Assembly: GCF_001456025.1 (NCBI RefSeq)
Contig: NZ_LMTZ01000161.1
Coordinates: forward strand, 1-50,073
Reading direction: 5' to 3'
DNA length: 50,073 nt
Origin: Mastigocoleus testarum BC008
GTDB lineage: Bacteria > Cyanobacteriota > Cyanobacteriia > Cyanobacteriales > Nostocaceae
Positions 1 through 8,457 of the stretch are shown here, piece by piece. A program made the translations under genes and the position numbers. The first letter of the stretch is position 1; each line of letters starts with the position of its first letter. The notes below the pieces were generated by a model. That model searched no databases, was not told the origin of the DNA, and saw only the letters and a list, made by a program, of their open reading frames with translations.

Positions 1-120
1 GCTACCAATTGCAGGCCACCAAATTTTAAATTTGGTGGGGGCCTTAAACCCTTGCTCCCTCCGGTCGCCAGAAGCTCTACGGCATAGTCCTTCTGCCTTC
101 TGCCGTCGAACTTCTGCCTT

Positions 121-354
121 TCCTGATAAAAATGCCCATAATGTTACGAATGGGTCAAATAATCGCTTTTTGTATTTTATTTTTAGTTCCTCGAGTGCTT
201 GCTCGATTGCTGAGGATGGTAATAACTCTTTAAAAGGTAATCCCAGACTTTGATTAAACTTATTCTTGAGGATTTGTACTCGTAGTGTCACAGTAGTATT
301 TATCTGTTGGCTTGCTCGTATCAAAGAAAGTATTTCATGAACGAGTAAGCTTTT
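121..354 (-). pseudogene. IS4-family transposase N-terminal relic
   Basis: Read on the minus strand, this stretch stays open from a TAG at 355-357 down to about 121. It encodes a peptide with the segments LPFKELLPSSAIEQALEEL and RLFDPFVTLWAFLS, which I recognise as the N-terminal region of cyanobacterial IS4-type DDE transposases. Homology stops abruptly after the LSQ-like residues, where a run of GCAGAAGG-type mini-repeats begins, so the catalytic DDE part is missing. There is no ATG at the 5' end. It is best read as a transposase relic next to the truncated T4CP gene, and may mark the event that removed the T4CP 5' part. The plus-strand reading frame over this segment is a shadow. Confidence 0.6.
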
Positions 355-592
355 CTACCCACAACAAATTTTACATCGTCCTTACATACTTGTTTCATCC
401 ATTCGCTACAGTGTGCCTGCGGCATGGATAACCCCGCTTATCGTAGGTGCGTAGCGTAGCGGAGCGTTAGCACAGCGGAAACCTGCAGATCAATCGCTCC
501 ATGCTGTCCATTCGTGGCCCCAAGTGAAGATATTGCATCAAGAACAACCTCCTAAACTATCCTTTAATTATTAAATTGCTTGAAAAGCTATA
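355..592. other. Non-coding junction with short GC-rich repeats
   Basis: No gene is supported here. The stretch contains a cluster of GCGTAGCG / CGGAGCGTTAGC short repeats (about 444-475), a class common between cyanobacterial genes. Around 593-640 the sequence changes into T4CP coding sequence, so this looks like a recombination junction rather than a promoter region. Confidence 0.4.
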
Positions 593-1408
593 GTGCTTAT
601 TTTGCATAGCTTGTGGCTTTTCTTAGTGCCATTCCGTTCTGAACCTTTGGTATTAGTCCTTGATGAATTGCCAACTTTGTATCTTCCAGCGTTGGTTGAT
701 TGGCTTAACCAAAACAGGGAAGATGGGCTTATTACAATTCTGGGTTTTCAAAATATATCCCAGCTTGAAGAAGCTTATGGAAAGGAGACTACAAATGCCA
801 TTTTTGGTGGGTGTGCAACTAAAGCATTTTTCAACCCTCAAGATGATGTGGCAGCAAAACGTTTTAGTGATTTTTTAGGAAATGAGGAAATCAAATATAA
901 ACAACGTTCTCGTAGTTCTGGACAAGGAGGTGGTTCCACAACTCTAGCAGATCAGAATAGTACTCGTACTTTATTTGAAGTAAACCAGTTCAATTCTCTA
1001 CCTACTGGTAAAGCAATTATTGTTAGTCCAGGATTTAGAAATAGAGAAACTGTAGGATTACCACTTTTTGAAAAAATAAGAATACCTAAAGTTGATATTG
1101 ATTCTGAAAAAACTAGTGTTAGTAAATGGTATGAAATTCAGCAACAATTAATTAAACAATTAAATCTGCAAGACCGGACAGAAGAGGATTTAATTATGAG
1201 AGAGAAAGCTGCTGAGGAATTGTTACCTAAAAAAGAAGCTAATCAAGATACTTTAAAGAAGATTGATAACTTTGGAAAGCGTCCGCCTAGTAACAAGAAA
1301 AAAGCTAGTCAATCTACTTCAAAGCAATCTATTTCTAAACAAAAAAATAAGAAAAAAACAAACAATACAACTGCTAATAAATCTTTAGAAGTTATAGAAA
1401 ATCTATGA
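593..1408 (+). pseudogene. 5'-truncated type IV coupling protein (VirD4/TraD-like), C-terminal part
   Basis: The T4CP is the hexameric ATPase that hands relaxosomes to the type IV secretion channel. Only its C-terminal part is present: a Walker B-type strand LVLVLDELPTL (about residues 20-30), then the segment around ILGFQNISQLEEAYG typical of the TraD/TraG/VirD4 C-terminal P-loop region, then a lysine-rich disordered tail (about 180-271). The Walker A half and membrane anchor are absent, and an in-frame TGA lies at 581-583 just upstream of the GTG used here. Intact members are usually more than 500 residues; this has 271. Its stop overlaps the next ATG (ATGA), so it was the head of the operon. 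The truncated product is unlikely to pump DNA; a second T4CP elsewhere would be needed. Confidence 0.7.
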
Positions 1409-2712
1409 ATGAACAAAAGAATGAACTAAAAAATCTTCAAAGGGATTTATTTCTCTTACTCGAAGCTATAGCAGATTCTTTATTTAAAAATAAACGCAAA
1501 AATAGTAATAATGATAAAAATTATTTGCCATATGATGGAGAGAAAATAGAAGAAGATATCAATAAAATACTTGAAGTAAAAGGTAAAATAAGTGAAGATG
1601 AGAAAACTATTATTTATGAAGATGATAAATATAAATTTATTAGAGAGAGCAACGGTAGTGGCAATAAAACTTATGCTATAAACAAGACAAATGGGGAGAA
1701 AGTTTTTGATAGAGGACACATAACCAAATTTGCATCCAATGATGATGCAAAATATTTAAAGAATATACAAACATTTTTTACAGAAATATTTGATAATTTA
1801 GATGATTGTGAAGAATTAGAATATGATGGTGAAGATATAGAAGAAAATATCAATAAAATTCTTGAGTTAAAGGGTGTAAAAAATGATGATGGAACTATTA
1901 CTTATAAAATTGAGAATTATCTGATTATAAAAGATGATGGAAATATTTCTATTTTCAATAACGATAAAGAGAAAACAATATTTGAGAACAGCAAAATAAC
2001 TCAACACACATCAGAAGAAGACTTAAATTATTTAAAAGATTTTTCTAAGATATTAGAAAAGCTAGAGAAACGGCAGAATATACAATCTAGTATTGAAAAA
2101 ATTGTTGAACTTAAGGGTGTAGAAGATACTAGATTTAATTGGAAATATTTTAATACTCAGTCTTATAGCTTAGTGCAAAAAACAGATGGAATCTATGTGT
2201 TTAATTCAAGTACAGAAGAAATAATTTTTAAAAATGGTGAATTTACTGAAAAAGCTTCTAATGAAGATGTAGAGCATGTAAATTCTTTAGGAAGATATGT
2301 ACAGCATTTAATTGATTATCCCGATTCAAAATACTATGGCAAAGAGATTGAAGATAGTATTGAAGAATTCATTAATAAACATGGTACAAATGATGACGCT
2401 ACTATTAGCTATGAAACTCAGAATTATCATTTTTTGCAAAATGATGGGGATAAGATTTCTATCACTAATAAACAAAGTGAATTAGTTATCTTTGAGAATA
2501 GTGAATTTACACAAGAAGCATCTGCTGATGATGTTAATAAAATGAATATTATGTGTGAACATGCACAAAATATCATTGATAATTCTTTATCTGCCGAAGA
2601 GAATTTAAATCATTCTAGTGGAGAAATTGATGAAGATATTGAAGATATCTTAGAGGAAGAATATGAGAAACAAAGCTATAGTTCTAGCCCTGTTTTGAGA
2701 CTTACAAGGTAG
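1405..2712 (+). CDS. Protein of four tandem repeat domains shared with the relaxase C-terminus
   Basis: The function is unknown. The 435-residue acidic protein has a helical start (1-30), then four copies of one domain at about residues 48-125, 144-217, 227-303 and 314-391, plus a partial fifth beginning near 407. Each copy starts with an I-x-x-x-I-x-x-I helix, has an aromatic N-Y-x-F/I strand, a short IxIxN segment, then IFxNxxFTxxAS followed by an E/DD-containing helix. The same domain recurs twice in the protein at 3163-4881 and once at the end of the MobF relaxase at 10177-12414. Translation is coupled to the T4CP gene by an ATGA overlap. The tail ends SSPVLRLTR. I infer a role with the coupling protein or transfer channel. 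Base composition is strikingly AT-rich. Confidence 0.75.
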   Translation: MNEQKNELKNLQRDLFLLLEAIADSLFKNKRKNSNNDKNYLPYDGEKIEEDINKILEVKGKISEDEKTIIYEDDKYKFIRESNGSGNKTYAINKTNGEKVFDRGHITKFASNDDAKYLKNIQTFFTEIFDNLDDCEELEYDGEDIEENINKILELKGVKNDDGTITYKIENYLIIKDDGNISIFNNDKEKTIFENSKITQHTSEEDLNYLKDFSKILEKLEKRQNIQSSIEKIVELKGVEDTRFNWKYFNTQSYSLVQKTDGIYVFNSSTEEIIFKNGEFTEKASNEDVEHVNSLGRYVQHLIDYPDSKYYGKEIEDSIEEFINKHGTNDDATISYETQNYHFLQNDGDKISITNKQSELVIFENSEFTQEASADDVNKMNIMCEHAQNIIDNSLSAEENLNHSSGEIDEDIEDILEEEYEKQSYSSSPVLRLTR

Positions 2713-2746
2713 AATATTTATTAGTAATTTATTTTGTGAATAAAAA

Positions 2747-3160
2747 ATGACTGAAGGATTTTCTCAAAAAGAACTAAAACAAATATCCAAGTTACCTAAA
2801 GATATTGCTGCTCTTGCTAATGAGCACAAGATAGATGTTTTAAATGCAGCTGAATTTTGGGGAAAACCTGATTTTCCTGACGGATATATTCCTGAATCCA
2901 TTGAAATTTATTATGGGGATAAAGATGAGCCTAGTGTATTTATACTACACGGTAAATTATATACATATGATATTTCCGAAATTGATAACACCTCTAGGAA
3001 AATATCCGTTTTAATTGATAGCCAATGGGCTTACATTGAAGTTATGAATAAAATCCTACTCAATAGATTAGGAGGTGTTATTTTACCTCAATTAATGGTT
3101 GATCCATCTTTTTTGATTGAATCTATTTTGAAAACATATTTAAATGAAAAGGGTGAATAA
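2747..3160 (+). CDS. Hypothetical protein in T4CP operon
   Basis: This 137-residue protein has no signal peptide or membrane segment and I do not recognise a family. It has a helical N-terminus with KELKQISKLPKDIAAL, a beta-rich centre (SIEIYYGDKDEPSVFILHGK) and a helical C-terminus. It sits 34 bases after the repeat protein, and its stop is followed after two bases by the ATG of the 572-residue protein, so the three are very likely cotranscribed. No catalytic motif can be seen. A structural or chaperone-like role for its neighbours is possible but only a guess from position. Confidence 0.65.
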   Translation: MTEGFSQKELKQISKLPKDIAALANEHKIDVLNAAEFWGKPDFPDGYIPESIEIYYGDKDEPSVFILHGKLYTYDISEIDNTSRKISVLIDSQWAYIEVMNKILLNRLGGVILPQLMVDPSFLIESILKTYLNEKGE

Positions 3161-3162
3161 TT

Positions 3163-4881
3163 ATGCCTGACTCTAATGAAAAAAACAATGAGCATAGTAA
3201 ACTAGAAAACAAAATTTTAAATCACATAAAATCTAGGATTGATGATAGTGATTTAAAAGATAAAAATATTAAAGTTTTTGTTGGTAGAAGAAAAGTTATT
3301 GATGGAATTATTGGCGATTCATCACTTGAGAATAAACTTACTCCTAAATCTTTAGAAAAGTTACAAACAGCTCTCTATTCTCCTCACAAACTACAAGGTT
3401 CTGTCCGTATCTTGGATGCAAATGATAAAGAAGTTTATCATGTTGCAAATGGAATCCGTTCTAGGGATAAATTAAATATATCTAGTTTAATTGATCAGAC
3501 CCAATCTGAAAGCATATCTCAAGATAGTCAGATTCAAGACAGTCAAAAGTCTCAGTCTGCGGAGAATATTCAGAGATCTGATGAAGTAAGTCAGGTAGAG
3601 GTAGAATCTACCCAACAAGAACAAACTGTGGAAATTATTGAGCTTATTGAGCAAAATCTCCAAAAAGCTCAATCTCCAGAGATGATTGAGGAATCTAATC
3701 AATCAACTCAGCTACAATCCACGGAGCCTAATGTTATTTCTAAAGAACTTGAAATATCTAATTCTTTTCAAAGAATTAATAACCAGATTAATTCCTTTGA
3801 ACAGCAATTACAAAAAATAAATTCTAGAGAATCATTAACAGTTCAACCTGAAGAAACCTTAAAATCTATTAATAATCTCCAAGAGACAATTCAAAAACAA
3901 CAAGAGGTTATTAATAGACTTGTCCAGGCTTCACAAGATATTATTAATAGCAAGTCTACTGTTGAGTCTAGCCCTGTTATTAATCCTGAAAACTCAGCTT
4001 TACAAAATTTTGTTGGAGATATTGAGCGTAAAGTAAAAGAAACTGTCCAAGGCATTCTCAATCAAATAAAACAATTTATTCAGCCAAAACTTGATGCTGT
4101 CAAATCAAAAGTTGACAACTTCAAAAACCAAGTACAGCAAAGAATTAATGCTGTAACAAATAAGATAGATAATACACGAAAAGCTATTGAGACGAATGTA
4201 GAGAAAGCTGTAAATACAGTCGTTTCTAATGTCTTAGAAGCTAAAGGGAAAGCAATAGAAGCAAGTGTTGGTACTATGCTTAAAATCGCTGGTAAGAAGC
4301 AAGAAGATAATTCAATCGCTTATAGTACTAAGAATTATGACTTCCGTCTTCAAGGAGATTCAATTTCCATGATGCGTAAATCTGATGGTAAGGCAATAGT
4401 TGATGAAGGTGTTGTAACTCAAGAAGCTACACAAAAGGATTTACAAAATATAGAGAAGTTAGAATTGGCATCTCAAAAATATGTTTATGAAGTCGCTCAG
4501 GAGCAGCCTCAACAGCAAGATAATTTAGTGGAGCAGTCTCAGCAGCAAGATAATTTAGCAATGTCTTTAGCACAGGATGTTGCTAGCATGATTCGTATTA
4601 AATATAACGAAGATGGTATTGAGATTAATGATGATAATCTATACTCTTATCAGCACAACGATTATAAGTTTGATATAGATCTCACTTCTAATGAAAATCC
4701 CATTACTATAAGTCTTGCAGTAGATGAAAGCATAAAAATTTTTACTAATGGAAGTTTTACTTCTGACGCCTCGAAAGAAGATATTGAAGGTATTACCAGC
4801 ATAAGAAATATTATGCAAGAGCATAATGAGAATTTAGCAAGTGAACAACAGTTGCAACAAAGCAGGGGTATGGGTAGGTAA
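3163..4881 (+). CDS. Coiled-coil protein with two C-terminal relaxase-shared domains and RGMGR tail
   Basis: This 572-residue protein begins with a small globular domain (about 10-110, with NIKVFVGRRKVIDGII). A Gln/Ser/Glu-rich linker (110-200), long amphipathic coiled coils (200-360) and two copies of the roughly 80-residue domain seen in the neighbouring 435-residue protein (about 365-440 and 468-554) follow. A near-perfect duplication, QPQQQDNLV / QSQQQDNLA, lies between the two copies. The last residues, QQSRGMGR, closely match the relaxase end NLNRGMRR. A rod-like linker ending in modules shared with the relaxase suggests a protein that is recruited by, or exported with, the transfer machinery. 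This is inferred from domain sharing; no family name is known to me. Confidence 0.75.
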   Translation: MPDSNEKNNEHSKLENKILNHIKSRIDDSDLKDKNIKVFVGRRKVIDGIIGDSSLENKLTPKSLEKLQTALYSPHKLQGSVRILDANDKEVYHVANGIRSRDKLNISSLIDQTQSESISQDSQIQDSQKSQSAENIQRSDEVSQVEVESTQQEQTVEIIELIEQNLQKAQSPEMIEESNQSTQLQSTEPNVISKELEISNSFQRINNQINSFEQQLQKINSRESLTVQPEETLKSINNLQETIQKQQEVINRLVQASQDIINSKSTVESSPVINPENSALQNFVGDIERKVKETVQGILNQIKQFIQPKLDAVKSKVDNFKNQVQQRINAVTNKIDNTRKAIETNVEKAVNTVVSNVLEAKGKAIEASVGTMLKIAGKKQEDNSIAYSTKNYDFRLQGDSISMMRKSDGKAIVDEGVVTQEATQKDLQNIEKLELASQKYVYEVAQEQPQQQDNLVEQSQQQDNLAMSLAQDVASMIRIKYNEDGIEINDDNLYSYQHNDYKFDIDLTSNENPITISLAVDESIKIFTNGSFTSDASKEDIEGITSIRNIMQEHNENLASEQQLQQSRGMGR

Positions 4882-4919
4882 TTCTTGATTCTGTAGTTCA
4901 GGTTCATGTTATAGAAGAT

Positions 4920-5258
4920 ATGGTTGATCGAGATAGCAGATTTGAGAATATATTGCACAGACTTTTTGGGGAAGATAATAACGATAGACGCGATGGATTA
5001 ATTATTAGAATTGATAACAATACTATCTATCGCTTTGGAGTAGATGGAGAAGATAATATCAATAAATTCAATGCAGAGAATTTGACTATTTTGGAAAATG
5101 TTATTGATAGATTTGGTTTGGATAATTCTGATCTAAAAGGAGCACCTACTCAAAAAGTAGATATTTCTCTGTATTCTAAAGCGACTCTAGAAACTTTCGT
5201 TTGTGAAAATGGAGATATAGATATCAAAGAAGGAAATTATACTATCGGCGAGAGTTGA
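4920..5258 (+). CDS. Small acidic hypothetical protein
   Basis: This 112-residue acidic protein begins MVDRDSRFENILHRLF and contains a likely beta-hairpin (LIIRIDNNTIYRFGVDGE) and a helix around ENLTILENVIDRFG. I recognise no family. Codon use and AT-richness match the genes on both sides, and the 38-base gap after the 572-residue gene is consistent with one operon. I looked for the shared repeat domain here and did not find a convincing copy. Confidence 0.55.
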   Translation: MVDRDSRFENILHRLFGEDNNDRRDGLIIRIDNNTIYRFGVDGEDNINKFNAENLTILENVIDRFGLDNSDLKGAPTQKVDISLYSKATLETFVCENGDIDIKEGNYTIGES

Positions 5259-5303
5259 TTATAATCCAAGTTTTTAGTCGAAAATATTAAAGAATCAAGC
5301 AAG

Positions 5304-6403
5304 ATGTATAACATTAAAGAAATGATTGAAGTTGCTGGTTCTAATGAATCAGAACATAAAAGAATTATTGAACTATGCAAGTTACATGAGATTCAGGATT
5401 ATACAGAAGTACAAGCAGATTTATATCGTAGATGCTTGCAATTAATCAGAGAGAATAAAAGTGAAAAAGAGATTATTGAACTATTAAACATATCTAATGA
5501 TTCTCAAGTTCAAAAGCCTAAAAAATCATCTAAAAAAAACTCCAAAAATGATGTTTATAAACTATTGAGTATTGCTAATAATCGTATAGGTGATATTTCC
5601 CTTGCTGAATCTTTGTCAATTTTTGAAGCTTGCGGTTTATCCTCTGAACAGTCGGAATATACCCAGGAAGAATGTGATATTTTCTTAGAAGCATGCGAAT
5701 TATTCAAAGTTCAAAATAAATCTCTGGAAGAAATTGCAAATCATTTTGGTATTTCTAATTCATCTTCACCATCTGACGTTGAGCTTGAACTAGATGAAAT
5801 CGCATCTTCTTTTGGACTTTCTAAAGCGATAATTGAAACGATGATGCAGTATAAGGCTTCTGAAGACGCAGATTCTGCTCCTGGTTTATATTTAAAACAT
5901 TTGGCTGCGAGTTTTGCAACTCCAGAATTTCAGCACAAGTGGAAACGCATGGAAGAGATCATTACTGCTAAGATTGTGGGAAAAAAATTGACTCAAAATT
6001 CCCTATCCCAATCGAACAGATCATTGAAAACATTGCAGCCAATCTCAGAAAATACCTTGAATCAAGGATAGAAGAAGAAAAGCGTACTATCCAAATTAAA
6101 GTTCAAAAAGATATTGATATCAAAGCTAATGAGATTGCATCTAAACAAATTAAACTTTATAGCTCTGATAATCTTAAGTTAACTTTATTTTGGATTGGTC
6201 GTTGGGTTGGTTCAGGTTTTTCTGGCATTTTATTTTATCTTTTTAGCTTTTTCACCTACGTTTTTATTGGTCTAACTGTAGGTGTAAATTTACCTCAAGT
6301 TATTGCTTGTTCCTCTGCAAAAGATTTTTGTTATATCTTACGTTGGAATAAATCTGAAGTTGTTATTCCTAATACTAAGAAAAATAATAATCAATCTAAG
6401 TAG
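5304..6403 (+). CDS. Membrane-anchored protein split between two frames (-1 frameshift at A7)
   Basis: The zero frame runs 5304-6071 (255 residues). It has two related acidic helical units, each ending in an HTH-like segment (KSEKEIIELLNIS; KSLEEIANHFGIS). After codon 228 (5985-5987) the coding signal moves to the -1 frame, open to TAG at 6401-6403 with no ATG. Reading through a -1 slip gives 366 residues, adding a helix (PIPIEQIIENIAANL), a charged coiled coil and one or two membrane segments (WIGRWVGSGFSGILFYLFSF). The zero-frame tail past the slip point is low complexity and looks like out-of-frame translation. It is either a programmed -1 frameshift making soluble and membrane forms, or an indel mutation. 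The family is unknown. Confidence 0.6.
5981..5987 (+). promoter_or_regulatory. Slippery heptamer A AAA AAA (candidate -1 frameshift site)
   Basis: In the zero frame the codons are GGA-AAA-AAA-TTG, so the run is phased as X-XXY-YYZ, ideal for tandem -1 slippage. After slippage the next codon is ATT at 5987. The -1 frame upstream is closed by TAA at 5969-5971, so the second frame cannot be entered by an upstream start. Confidence 0.45.
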
Positions 6404-6423
6404 CTTCCAATGAATTTTAAATT

Positions 6424-6675
6424 ATGCAGTTTATAAGGATTGGAAATTCAATAATCAATTTGGCTGAATTGAGGATGATTGAAATTTTACCTGAGCAAAG
6501 AAATGATAAGAGATATGGAATATTAGTTTATTTTTATTGGCGAGATAATAACATAAACCCATATATAAAAGGTAAAGTATTTGATCAACTAGAGGATGTT
6601 GAAAAGTTTAAGTTAGATTTTTTGTCTAGGTTAAGAATAGATGAAGATTTTGAACCAGTAAAATCTTCTTCCTAA
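6424..6675 (+). CDS. Small hypothetical protein
   Basis: This 83-residue protein begins MQFIRIGNSIINLAELRMI, a pattern common in small cyanobacterial orphans with a beta-strand pair followed by a helix. It has a beta-rich middle (GILVYFYWRDNNI) and a helical end (DQLEDVEKFKLDFLSRL). It follows the frameshifted membrane gene by 20 bases and appears to close the operon; the next gene has different base composition. I recognise no function. Confidence 0.55.
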   Translation: MQFIRIGNSIINLAELRMIEILPEQRNDKRYGILVYFYWRDNNINPYIKGKVFDQLEDVEKFKLDFLSRLRIDEDFEPVKSSS

Positions 6676-6737
6676 GGTTCAATCATGTGAAATAAGCTGT
6701 AAAGTAATATAGAAATATAGTTTTTGTACTGTAAGCT

Positions 6738-7625
6738 GTGTCTTCATTGATTCCTGGTGTTAACGCTCCGTTCAAAGGTTATTCGAAGATAGTTCAACTT
6801 AATGCCACGGCATTGGAGCGCTACAACAGCTGCAAGCTAGATTTCTACCGCAGTGAGGTTTTCAGTGACAGCGCCTGCTTTCAGAAAAAGATTAAGGGTG
6901 GTATTAACCTTGTACTCGGAAGTTGTACCCATTCAGTAGTGGAACGGTTTTTAACTGAATATCAAAATAATGCCACTATCGGGTGTGACCGTTTACTCCT
7001 GATATACCAACAGGTTATAAAAAATTACAAACTACCAAAAGATTTACTGCTTTTGGGTCTGGGACGTTTAAAGCAGTTTTACCAATATTTCATTGAAGAG
7101 CAGCATTATCCTTTAAGTGCCGAAGAAATTGAATTTTCTGTAGAAACAACGGTTAAGTATAAGAAACTGAAGGTTAGGCTGGCTGGTAGAATTGACTTTC
7201 TCAATAAGGTTGACGACAAGGTTGATGTTGTTGACTGGAAATTTAACAAGCTTCCCAAATTAAAGAAGAATGGTCGCGATAGAGTAATTGGCTACTATCA
7301 ACTTGCGATATATGCTTACCTGTTGAATCGCAAGGATCTAGGAAGGTTGATTTGTTTTTATATTAATCCAGAAGGAGTAGAAGAATTTTCCTGGGAGTAT
7401 GGTCGCCAAGCTAGAATTGATGTCCAGGAATTATATACAGAAGTTTTAGATAAGATTGCTGCTGATTACAAATATCCCTGGGAATGGGAACCAATCAAGA
7501 ACGAGTATTGCACTAGCTGTTATACTCGCAAGTGCAAACTTTGCCCATTGTTTGGTGGAGCATTACCTAGTGAGTATGAATTAGAAGAAAGTGACGGTAT
7601 TAGGAAATGGAAAGAACTCTTGTAA
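6738..7625 (+). CDS. PD-(D/E)XK nuclease, Cas4/RecB-like, with C-terminal cysteine cluster
   Basis: This 295-residue protein of the PD-(D/E)XK superfamily (PDDEXK_1/RecB-like) starts at GTG. Visible motifs are His65 in SCTHSVVERF, Asp153 in AGRIDFL, Asp166 and Lys168 in VVDWKFNK, and the QxxxY-type motif GYYQLAIYAYLL (about 185-196). C-terminal cysteines 258, 261, 266 and 269 (YCTSCYTRKCKLC) probably bind an Fe-S cluster, as in Cas4 and AddB proteins. Such enzymes are DNA exonucleases used in recombination or DNA processing. No cas genes or CRISPR array are nearby, so a role in plasmid recombination, possibly with the ERF annealing protein at 32743-33420, is more likely than adaptation. Confidence 0.8.
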   Translation: MSSLIPGVNAPFKGYSKIVQLNATALERYNSCKLDFYRSEVFSDSACFQKKIKGGINLVLGSCTHSVVERFLTEYQNNATIGCDRLLLIYQQVIKNYKLPKDLLLLGLGRLKQFYQYFIEEQHYPLSAEEIEFSVETTVKYKKLKVRLAGRIDFLNKVDDKVDVVDWKFNKLPKLKKNGRDRVIGYYQLAIYAYLLNRKDLGRLICFYINPEGVEEFSWEYGRQARIDVQELYTEVLDKIAADYKYPWEWEPIKNEYCTSCYTRKCKLCPLFGGALPSEYELEESDGIRKWKELL

Positions 7626-7733
7626 GGTACAGAGGTTGGAAGAGTTATTACTCGGGGAAAAATTTTAGTACCAATCCCGCATTTCTCACAAATTTTGTGA
7701 CTGCAAAAGCTGAAAACCTTATGTCATCTTGGT

Positions 7734-8114
7734 TTGACCCTGATCGAAATCAATACAGAAAAACAACACACTGTTGAAACCCTTACTCTGCTTAGATTTG
7801 AGCAGACAAGGGTTATAGCTTCTCAAGCATTATTTGTGAGAAATCCAGGCAATGAAGTTTCAGAATGCTTCTCGTATGAGCCGAATATCTTTGATTTAAT
7901 TTGTGGTTGCAGGAAAAAGCCTCGAGATTTTTGTCCAACTATTAATCTGCATTTGGACGGTGGAATCTGTTCAAATGAAGGCTTCAAACTTGTTGTAGAT
8001 GAATTAGAAGAAGATGCATTTAACTACGGTAGTGTTTCGTGCGCAGTAGATGAACTTGGGAATTTGGAAATTCTCAGAGGTACGTTTGGTAATGTAGAAA
8101 AAGTTGATCTTTGA
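7734..8114 (+). CDS. Hypothetical cysteine-containing protein
   Basis: This open frame is 126 codons long and begins with TTG at 7734; a CTG further upstream is possible, and no ATG lies in frame before the stop near 7698. It contains CFSYEPNIFDLICGCRKK and GGICSNEGFKL with scattered cysteines. I recognise no family and see no clear ribosome binding site, so the start and even the coding status are uncertain. It lies 108 bases after the nuclease gene. Confidence 0.4.
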   Translation: MTLIEINTEKQHTVETLTLLRFEQTRVIASQALFVRNPGNEVSECFSYEPNIFDLICGCRKKPRDFCPTINLHLDGGICSNEGFKLVVDELEEDAFNYGSVSCAVDELGNLEILRGTFGNVEKVDL

Positions 8115-8457
8115 GAAGAATAAGCTGAGAATGACGCTTGAATCAAGCAGAAGCATTCATTACGCTTTGTGTCTTGCAGGAGTTTGATTCGATATTGTAT
8201 TAATTTTATCCAAGCTACTTAAGAGATATAGCACTTGCTTTATTTAGCTTTTCATAGTGTTTAGGTGGATATCACACCTTGAATCAAATTAAGGATCTAA
8301 AAGAAAGGTATGAGAGATGTAGCTTATTTATGACATTACAACTATATAGTTAGTAGCTTAAGTAACTATTTTTGTTGTATCAAGTGTAAAATAGATACAG
8401 AAAAATTAAATAAATGGAACTGAGAATTAGATAAACCTTTAATAAGCGAGGTTTTAA
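8115..8457. other. Upstream region of tnpB, no gene seen
   Basis: This is an AT-rich stretch of 343 bases without a supported gene. It ends with AAGCGAGG about 10 bases before the tnpB ATG, a plausible ribosome binding site. The left end of the TnpB element should lie here, but I cannot fix its boundary by eye, and no tnpA is present. Confidence 0.4.

Noticed and set aside
32..253. Plus-strand 73-codon frame at the window start
   Set aside because: It runs through mini-repeats and is antisense to a clear IS4-type transposase relic.
4920..5258. Another copy of the relaxase-shared domain
   Set aside because: The segment lacks the IFxNxxFT core and the N-Y-x-F strand; only general acidity is shared.
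6738..7625. cas4 of a CRISPR adaptation module
   Set aside because: The fold and cysteines fit, but no cas1, cas2 or CRISPR repeats occur anywhere in the window.
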